DNA from: Dichetophora obliterata | Taxonomy: Eukaryota > Arthropoda > Insecta > Diptera > Sciomyzidae | Assembly: GCA_963920525.1 (NCBI GenBank) | Contig: OY986438.1 | Location: 99,745,349-99,809,348 of the forward strand | Length of the DNA: 64,000 nt | Direction: 5' to 3' | Program-made: the position numbers and the translations under genes | Shown: positions 56,500 through 64,000 of the stretch, piece by piece | Position numbering within the stretch: the first letter of the stretch is position 1 | How the letters are laid out: every line of letters begins with the position of its first letter | Notes under the pieces: model-generated | What the model was told of the DNA's origin: nothing | Database searches by the model: none | Seen by the model: only the letters and a program-made list of their open reading frames with translations

Positions 56500-57900
56500 C
56501 CTATGTTGTTCCAAATATAAAGGGAAGAGTCCATACAATTTGTGACCTATCTTGGCGTATGGTGCACTAGTATGGTGGCCTGCACTGAATAAAGCATACA
56601 ACTCAACAAAACTAGCTCGGATCCAGCGATCCGCATGCATAGGTATCACAGGGGGTATCCGCTCATGCCCACTGATGCACTTAATGTCCTGACACATTTA
56701 CTCCCCATAGATTTACACATTAAGCTTACTGCAACAAACAGTGCAGTCAGATTCAGAGAGTCGTACAACTGGCGAAATAGACCATATGGACACAGCAACA
56801 TTCTTAATCCGCTACATCGGGAACTGATTCCTGGAAAAACGGACTACGACACTCCCAAACTCGACTTCACGAAACCCTTTACAACCAAGTTTCCCACCAG
56901 GGTGGAATGTCGCAATGGGGGAATTGATCTAGCCTTCGATGTGTCCTTTTACACGGATGGCTCCAAGATGGAGTGTGGAGTGGGAGCGGGCATATACTCT
57001 GAGAAACTGGGGGTGGCGGACTCTTTTCGTCTACCAAACTCAGCCAGCGTCTTTCAGGCCGAGCTTTTTGCGATAAGAGAAGCTTGTCGCACCTTAAGGA
57101 GAGCTAACACCAACCACCTTAACGCAGCTATTCTGACGGATAGCCAAGCTGCCGTTAAATCTTTTGCTGCGATCAGTACCAACTCCAAACTGGTAAGGCA
57201 GTGTAAGGATGAACTGGCCCGGCTAAGTCACCAACTTAGCATTACCATAATCTGGGTTCCCGGCCATAGGAACATTTATGGTAATGAAAAGCCGGATAAA
57301 TTGGCTAGGCGGGTTCTTCCCTTGACGTTTCCAGAGCGGAACCAGTCGAAGTTCCACTGAACACAGTCAAGGGATGAATTCGTTCTTTCTACTTAACCTT
57401 AGCCGGTCGTAGATGGAGAGAACTACCAACCTGCAACACATCAAGAAAAATATGGCCCCTTTACAACATAGGCAGAACTCAACAGATGCTCTCAAAACCC
57501 CGGAACGACATAGCCAGATTAACGGCTATTATTACGGGTCACTGGTGCATCGGAGTTCATGCCGAGAGAATTAGACTACCTTTCAACACCCACTGTCGCA
57601 GCTGCAATAACCCAAATGAAAAAGAAGCACTAAAACACTTTCTGTGCACCTGCCCGGCCCTGGCCAGGTCCAGACTAACAACGCTTGGCAGGCCCTTCCT
57701 CAGCAACCTAGAGGAACTCTCAACAACAAAAATCAACAATCTCCTAACGTTCATCAATCGCACCGGATGGTTATAACCTAGCAGTGCGCTACCCAGTCAA
57801 CCAACAGAAACACGAGGTTATGGTATCAAAACGGCTCACTAGAGCTACTTGGATCCTACTTGCATGTAGAATCACCATCTAAACCAAACCAACCAACCAT
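56500..57900 (+). mobile_element. LINE 3' part with RNase H domain
   Basis: A 5'-truncated non-LTR retrotransposon of the type with RNase H after RT (I, R1 or LOA-like). RT-thumb remnants are in the first 150 bp. The 3' region after 57776 ends near 57900 in an ACCAAACCAACCAACCA run. GC content is visibly higher than the surroundings, as in a younger element. Confidence 0.8.
56600..57776 (+). pseudogene. RT tail, RNase H and C-terminal zinc motif of a LINE
   Basis: After PTDALNVLTHLLPIDLHIKL (RT connection), the RNase H domain has FYTDGSKMECGVGAGIYS (first Asp), VFQAELFAIREACR (Glu), AAILTDSQAAVKSF (second Asp) and IIWVPGHRNIYGNEKPDKLA (His region and last Asp). All four acidic residues are present. 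A frameshift follows near 57355. The last open part (57486-57776) carries CRSCNNPNEKEALKHFLCTC, a CCHC zinc motif seen at the end of such ORF2 proteins, and ends FINRTGWL. RNase H here would remove the RNA strand during target-primed integration; the truncation makes the copy dead. Confidence 0.87.
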
Positions 57901-57978
57901 ACAATTTTATATGTTATTTGGTAGTGTTTTGACCCCCGCGTACACCCTTTTTAATAAAAAAGCTATTTTTATACTTTT

Positions 57979-58244
57979 ATATGAAGGGCTTATTGCAATA
58001 ACGTGATAAGCCACATGATATAAAAAAATCAATTTTTTTAGGCTGAATGCATTACTCAATGCATTGCCAACAATCACTGAAGAGATTTTGGCTATTTCTA
58101 ATAATTTTCTAACCTATTTGTAAAAGTTTCCGTTTTTAATTCCATTTCTTCATACAAAAAATACATTTTTTATAACTTTAAAGTCGATTATTTGAAAATG
58201 TTTTTTATGTGGCTTATCGTGTTTTTGCAATAAGCCCTTCATAT
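57979..58244. mobile_element. 266-bp MITE with inverted ends
   Basis: ATATGAAGGGCTTATTGCAA then TAACGTGATAAGCCACAT on the left is mirrored by ATGTGGCTTATCGTG and TTGCAATAAGCCCTTCATAT on the right. Non-coding between. Confidence 0.85.
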
Positions 58245-58329
58245 ATAAAACAAAGTTGTGAAATGTGTTACTAATTCCATAACTCATGAACAGAGTGTCT
58301 GATAGAGCTTAAATTTGGGCAGTATATTG

Positions 58330-58715
58330 TTTCCAAGTACGAGTTACTTTAAGGAAAAAAAATTGCCACACCCCCTTTCACCGCCAACAAATCAATAAAA
58401 ATTCTTTTTTTCAGTCGGTTAGGGTCGTATAAAAGTACAATTTGATAATTTAGTTTGTATGGTTTGCGTCGGCAACTATACTGAAAATGGGTTTCAACGC
58501 CCCTTTCACCGCCCACAAATCAGTAAAAATGCTATATTTCAGACGTATAAGACTAAAATTGGATTATTTAGTTCGTATGGTTACTTTCAACAACTGTAAT
58601 AAAAATGGGCGTGGTCGAACTATGTTTACGCCCATTAGCGGATAAGCGTGGAGTGAAGCAAAGTGTGCAGTTATAAACTTAATTAAGATGAAACTTTGGC
58701 AGCCATTTTTTTAAT
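58330..58715 (-). repeat. Inverted fragment of the 130-bp monomer repeat
   Basis: CCCCTTTCACCGCCCACAAA, AATTTAGTTTGTATGG and AATGGGCGTGGTCG are inverse matches to the monomers at 27690-28960 (TTTGTGGGCGGTAAAA, GTACAGTTACTGACAGTAAC). At least two monomers are visible. Confidence 0.75.
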
Positions 58716-59449
58716 AACACAAACATTCAAAGTGAATGCACTCACTTTTTTTTAGATTCATCGCTATCTTGAATCAATTTTCTAAAAAAGTGATTTGGGA
58801 GCTCATTCTTCATTGCTTATATATTCATTCTCCATTGCTAATATATTCAACCACTTTATTGTAATACTTTCCAGCCCAATATATTTTAACCCTGGAGAAA
58901 GCGTGCCTCGCAGAGTAGCATGAGTTGTTACGCGAGAACAATTTGCTCACTTGAAGAATTAGTGTAATTTTTAAGTGTATTAGAATCGTCCAGAATATCC
59001 AATAGAGTTTTTAAGATTTTACTATAATAGCGTTAACTTAAATACATAATAACTCAATTTGTTGCAACTTGTTACAAAACCTATGATGTTTTTTTTTTTG
59101 TCAATGGTTGCAATGGTCTATGGTTGCGTCCAATACAAATTAAGAGAAATACTTACATTTTAATAAAGCTATATACATATAAAAGTTATTTATGCATAAC
59201 AAACTATTTGAATAAATGCGCTGCTTTAGATGAATCGAGAAGCTTTTGGACTACTATTTAGTTTGCTAAAATATGTTCTTAGAAGCAGTGATATGTGTAG
59301 GTTATAAAACACAAAAAAAAAATCATTTCACACAACTGCTCGTATGCGAACGTTTTTGCTAGGGCAATTTGAGAAGTTAGTGAATTTTTTGATTTCCCTC
59401 GTAGTAACTTTATTTGCAACACTGATCCTGTAAACTGCCATCTGTTAAT
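58716..59449. other. Non-coding DNA
   Basis: No gene recognised. A CATTCTTCATTGCTTATATA/CATTCTCCATTGCTAATATA local duplication is at about 58804-58850. Confidence 0.5.
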
Positions 59450-60480
59450 ACACGACTGTCAAAGTTTCAGCTTGCTGGGACGCTTAGTTTGTGTTTGGCA
59501 GCTATTGACAGCAAACGCTCTTGTGAATTTTGGCGAAAATAGAAAAAAGTGAATTTCGTGTGCTCATCAAGCATTATTTTTTGCGCAAAAAGACCATCAG
59601 GCAAGCCAAGGAAAGGCTTGATAACTACAATGGGGACTCTACACCATCGAATAGAATGATTCACAAGTGGTTTACTAAATTCCGATGTGGTTACAAGCAC
59701 AAGTGACGCCGAACATTCTGGACGGCCAAATGAGGTTACCACACTAGAAATAGTCACTAAAATTAACGATATCGTGTTGGCCGATCGCAGAGTTAAAGTG
59801 CGCAAGATTGTTGAGGCTGTAGGCATCTCAAACGAACGGGTGTGGAACATTATGCGAAATAATTTGGATATGAAAAAATTATCCGCAATCGTGTTACTGA
59901 TTCAAAGGCGTTGGCATTTGGCGTTTGGCGTTGTTGGATTTTTTCCATCGATTAGTAGCCGTGGATGAAATATGGATCTATCACCACACACCAGAAACAA
60001 AGGAACAGTCGAAACAATGTACTTCACCGACCGAACGTGCTCCGAAGAAGGCGAAGAGGGTGCTATCGGCCGGAAATGTTATGGAGACAGTATTTTGGGA
60101 TAAGCTCTGTATAATCTACATTGATTACCTTCCACCGAAAAGAAAGATCAATGGCGAATGCTATGCAGTTGAATTGGACTATTTCAACGACGCTTTGAAA
60201 GAGAAACGTCTCCATTTAGCGAGGAAAAAAAGTGCTCTTCCATCAAGACAATGCGCGCGTTTACACATGCCTTGATCCCATGGCAAAATTCCATGATTTC
60301 AAGTATTCGATTCCATGAATTGCTTCCTTATCCACCATATTCTCCAGATTTGGCCCCCTCAGACTATTTTCTGTTTCCAAACCTGAAGAAATGGAGTGGC
60401 TGAAAGAGATTCACCACCAGAGAGGAGCTCTTCTCCGAAACAGAGGCTCTACGATCGCTCTTTTTTTTTTTTGGCCAAAT
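59450..60480 (+). pseudogene. Decayed mariner transposase
   Basis: Frames in order read SEFRVLIKHYFLRKKTIRQA and PSNRMIHKWFTKFRCG (helix-turn-helix region, about 59550-59690), HSGRPNEVTTLEIVTKINDI, KVRKIVEAVGISNERVWNIM (about 59790-59850), VAVDEIWIYHHTPETKEQSK (first catalytic Asp, about 59955), APKKAKRVLSAGNVM, FHQDNARVYTC (second Asp, about 60240) and YSPDLAPSDYFLFPNLKKW (third Asp, about 60345). This is a classical D,D34D mariner of insects. It needs at least five frame changes, includes stops, and decays after LLSETEALRS. Terminal repeats were not identified. Confidence 0.88.
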
Positions 60481-61104
60481 ATTTTGAGCAAAAGTCGTCT
60501 TTGTTTGGCAAAATTCGATTTTGGTCGGAGTCAATTTACCCGTTTGCTTTCATATTTTCAGCAAGTCAGCTACTGATGTTATTTGAATCAGTCAGTTGGT
60601 CATATTTTGTGACGTTAGCAAATTCTTTAGTTAACAGGTAACGTCCAATACAAAACAGTTAAACTAAACATCTGAAACTTATTATTCCACCCATAAAAAA
60701 TTATTTATCCCGTTTATTCAATCATTAAGTTTGTTTACTATTTTAAATCATTAATATGTGATGCTTTTTTACCTGCTTTGTGATAAAATCTTATAAATTT
60801 TATTATATTTGATTTTATAAAAAGTATTTCTTACGTTATTGCTTTTTTTAATAAATTATATTAAAATGAAATATATAAAATAAGATATTTTTAAAATATA
60901 ACTGTTGTAATAAATGATGATCATCATATGACCATTGAATTAAAAAAGTCTCTTTTCGTTTTCTTTTTTTGTTTGTAAAGAGTTCTCTTGTTATCTCCTA
61001 CGCTTCTAGTAACCTAGTAATAACACAGTTTTAATCTAAAAGTAAAAAGCTGGTCGCTTTAAGAAACCTGCGGGCGGGCGCACAAAATAAAGTTACGCTA
61101 CTGG
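60481..61104. other. AT-rich non-coding DNA
   Basis: No gene seen. It may include the lost 3' end of the mariner relic. Confidence 0.45.
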
Positions 61105-61577
61105 ACACTGGGAACCAGTATCATTATCTAAAAAGTTTTAACGAGATGAACATAGCTGATGATAAAATAACTAAAATAAAACTGTATAAATTTTAAAATT
61201 CTATAAATTTTTTGAATTAATGGGAAATAATGAGAATTTTCGTGTTTAAAATATAAATAATTGTTGTACCGTTGCATTTTAAAATGTTTATTGTCACAAA
61301 TCGAACGACAATTTTAGAATCTAATTTTAAAATTTTCGTTTTTAAAATGAAAATAAACGTTTTACATTTGAAAATATTTATTATTAAAAATCAAACGAAC
61401 ATTTTAGAATCTCATTTTGAAATGTAAGTTTTTAAAATGAAAATAAACGTTTTACTATTTCATTTTAAAATGTTCGTTTTTAAAATTAAAATAAATGTTA
61501 GAAGCGCAAAGTCTTCGTTAAATGTTTTTAAAAGTAGCTCGTTTCTGCCACTTTTGAAAATATTGTTTTCTCTGTGT
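61105..61577. mobile_element. Second copy of the 26-30 kb TIR element, truncated, without the insert
   Basis: Reading backwards, ACACAGAGAAAAC, CAAAAGTGGCAGAAACGAGC and the AAAACGTTTATTTTCATTTT blocks match 26371-26660. It then continues directly into sequence matching 29460-29760 (CAATAAACATT, ATCATCAGCTATGTTCATCT). The 2.8-kb stretch between them in the first copy is absent, so this is a paralogous empty site. Confidence 0.8.
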
Positions 61578-61635
61578 AGCTAGAAATTTGTGCTCGAAGA
61601 CACTTTTCAAGTAAAGTTTAAGCTAGTTTCGAGTT

Positions 61636-61759
61636 ATTGTAATAGAAAAGAGAGTGAAATTTAGCTTATTCCTCTTCTCTCTCGAGCTTGAAAAATGTGT
61701 AAAAAAACGCTTTCAAGTAACTTCAAGTTACTTGAAGCGAGTACGTAAACAGACCTATT
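61636..61759 (+). repeat. Dispersed repeat, copy 2
   Basis: Matches 5944-6062 in the same orientation (AAAAATGTGTAAAA, ACGCTTTCAAG, CTTCAAGTTACTTGAA, AAACAGACC). Confidence 0.6.
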
Positions 61760-63395
61760 TAGTTCTTGAAAACAATCTGTTTAATTTAAACTGGTGTCAA
61801 ATTAAATCGAGGAAAGGGACACATCACACGATATTCCAAAACTATCTCTATAAGAAAATTTATGTGCACAATTATTTCCACACCGATTAACTAACTCATT
61901 GATTAGGATTTTTCAGACAAATTTCTATCTATTCAACCATAAGCCGGCGACAAAATGGCGTTCACAATATTGTCCCAAAAGGGGATTAAAAAAGAAAATA
62001 AATTATGGCATTGAAGTTTTTATGATACAAAGACTAACACCCTCTCCCTAACAACGATGCTATCAACTTGAAGAGCTGGAAAAGGAAAAAAATTATACCT
62101 GAGCTGTCAGAACATATCTTTAACATGAGCGGTTGATAAAAGTACAAAAACGAACAATGAAACCTTTGCGGAAAAATAGACAAAAAAAAAAAAAAAGGAA
62201 AAGATGTGCTATACATACATAGGTATTATTATTATTTTTAATGAACTCATTTTGTAGTGACATGTTGACAGCTTTGCTTTACGGGCTATGTTTTTTTCGG
62301 TTTTTCTTCATTGTGACATATAGTGTCAGCTGTCAGCATGGTTGTCCATTTGTAGAAACTGTCGTTTTGTGTTTAGCCTTAAATAACAACAGCAACAATG
62401 TCAAGAACGGCCTTTGACATTATTTTCTATTTGTTCCCTCTATTTTTCTGATAAATTGTTTTCTATTTTATATCAGTTGGATTAAGTTGAGTTGTGGAGT
62501 TGTGCCGTTAAATATTGCTTTAAATTTTATCCAATAATTTGGTTTTCTTTTATTAATGTGCTTCTTTATTCAATCTAGCATGCAATATTTTCGCTTATGA
62601 CACGTTTTGTCATTAATTAATAAATGGCCACAAATAACGCTGCTGATATTCTCTCTGTTGTTGTTGTTATTATTATTTCTTGCAAACCTGTGGCAACGTT
62701 ATTAATTGCTGGTTTCATATAACTCGATGAAGTATTTTTCATGTGCCCTATCCTTAATTCGCACTGCTTACCTGCGCTCTCTTCTAGCTTTCTGTTTTCC
62801 TATTATTTGTTTTACCATCTTGAATTACTGACTTCATGCTTGAACTCATTGACAATATTTTCAGCACCCCCACCCCCCCTCATTAGCCTCATAAATATTG
62901 TTGCTGATACTCAAACAACAATAGACGATGTCCTGGTCATAACTCTTGTTCTTTTAGTGATGTGTCCGTTACAAGAATTATATATTCAAGATTTTTCCAT
63001 CCGCATGCCCACTCTTTCTGTGAGCACGTGAATGTGACATCAGAAATGAAAGAGAAGAGAGTGTCAATCTAACTGAAAAAAATAGTAAACATTTTTTATA
63101 GGGTATTGGATTAAAAAATCTCCTCATTTTCTTATAAAATCTTGTATTTCTTAAATGAAATAATTATAACTCCAAAAACAACGCTTGTCCAGAAAATATA
63201 GAAATATTTTTCGTTACTATCTTTGATAAACATTTTATATCTTATTGGGGTGTTATCTTCTGTGTTGGCCCTTACACAAAAAGTAGCTATGTTGTTAGCT
63301 TTTAATGAAATTTGTGGCTGTATTTATATTACCCGTTTGGGGTGTTTAGAACAAAAATTAAATAAGCGTCCAGATGCCATTTTTTCTGAAACCAG
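61760..63395. other. Non-coding DNA, moderately complex
   Basis: No exon with good splice sites and a recognisable product was found. The stretch 62240-62660 (for example GTTGTCCATTTGTAGAAACT, AACAACAGCAACAATGTCAA) lacks obvious TE features and may be unique intronic DNA. The frame at 62741-63031 has no familiar motif. MITE-like ends were not seen. Confidence 0.45.
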
Positions 63396-64000
63396 TCAAA
63401 TTGTAGTTTGTTGTCTAGTCTTAATATCAATGTGTCTAAATATGTTAGTTTTGTTTGTGTCTAAATATGTTAGTTTTCGGTCGCTTTCAATTTCCATGGT
63501 AAATTTTATGTTTTTGTGAAAATTGTTAAGCGCATTAAAAGTAATTTCTATTTGGTCTATTCTGATTATTGCAAAGAGGTCATCCACGTATTTCGTCATT
63601 AGTCTGGGTTTTTTCTTCAGTGTCTCCAGTGCTGTGTCCAAAAGTTCCTCCATGACGATGTCGGCAATTACAGGTGATGCTAGTGATCCCATGGGCATGC
63701 CTTTTTGCTGTTTTTAAATATTGTTCTGTAGCTTGAAGAAGTTATTGTCCTTGATGCAAAAGTTGAGCATGTCCATTTATAGAATTTTTAGAAAATTGAG
63801 TCCATTCTCAAAGTAACGGCTCTTGATCATTTGCATGAGATGAAAAAAGCCAGTTTAATGTGATTGTCACAATTCTTTTTGTCGCTGGCACAACTATACT
63901 CAATACTGATAATGAATTTTGAGTTGTTAACTTTGTTGTTCAAGCGCTTTTTCTGGAATCAACTTTAGTTCAGATGATGAAAAATGAACATGGAAATAAA
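63396..64000 (-). pseudogene. Penelope-like element reverse transcriptase, partial
   Basis: The minus strand reads KGMPMGSLASPVIADIVMEE then KPRLMTKYVDDLFAIIRIDQ and NALNNFHKNIKFTMEIESDR, KLTYLDTN. GxPMGSxxSP with YVDD (active site 63579-63590) and FTxExExxxKLxxLD is the pattern of Penelope-like reverse transcriptases. Upstream frames (63720-64000) give YFENGLNFLKIL, MDMLNFCIKDNNFFKLQNNI and more diverged sequence, with stops. The GIY-YIG endonuclease domain expected downstream is not seen; after about 63396 the frame decays. The element runs off the window edge, so its 5' state is unknown. Confidence 0.82.

Overview
The window looks like a stretch of a schizophoran fly (Diptera) chromosome. 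It is AT-rich and dominated by transposable elements (TEs) and their relics. Only one host gene is visible: four consecutive minus-strand exons (12440-13696) that I recognise as part of Rim, the presynaptic active-zone scaffold (Rab3-interacting molecule). They cover the end of its zinc finger and the linker leading into the PDZ domain. The PDZ exons (expected below 12440) and the first exons (expected above 13696) are not seen, so most of the window is probably Rim intron or flank. The fly assignment rests on the Rim exons, a tRNA-derived SINE of the kind common in higher flies, and the mix of Tc1/mariner, piggyBac, hAT, Jockey-like and Penelope-like elements. I infer it; I cannot confirm it.

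Layout. 1-6.7 kb: non-coding DNA, a foldback element, a decayed RNase H-bearing LINE and a decayed Tc1-like transposase. 6.77-9.27 kb: a piggyBac element that looks complete, with TTAA duplications, matching ends and an unbroken 601-residue transposase. A Tc1-like element with long inverted repeats lies 33 bp further on (9.30-10.94 kb). 11.85-12.03 kb: a pogo-like MITE. 12.4-13.7 kb: the Rim exons. 14.27-17.03 kb: a nest of three elements, a TIR element carrying repeated GAATAACGTTG motifs, broken by a hAT element with an 8-bp duplication, itself broken by an internally deleted mariner/IS630 element. 18.4-24.0 kb: a dispersed fly repeat broken by a 1.36-kb TIR element and by a 3.4-kb DNA transposon with about 470-bp TIRs and an intron-containing transposase gene.

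24-30.3 kb: a decayed hAT transposase, then a TIR element carrying a 2.8-kb insert made of tandem 130-150-bp monomers. 30.39-36.94 kb: an almost uninterrupted 6.5-kb (GTTTA)n array. 37-48.5 kb: TIR and foldback elements, a SINE, a Tc1-like element and a near-perfect palindrome. 49.5-57.9 kb: three non-LTR retrotransposons: a Jockey-like element whose missing RT segment lies beside it in reverse, a minus-strand LINE with a MITE in its 3' region, and a LINE with an RNase H domain. 58-64 kb: MITEs, a decayed mariner, a second copy of the 26-30 kb TIR element lacking its insert, and the edge of a Penelope-like element.

There is no operon-like organisation; most relationships are insertion of one element into another. 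The observations most worth following are the 3.4-kb long-TIR transposon with its multi-exon gene, the intact piggyBac, and the giant pentanucleotide array probably lying in a neuronal gene.
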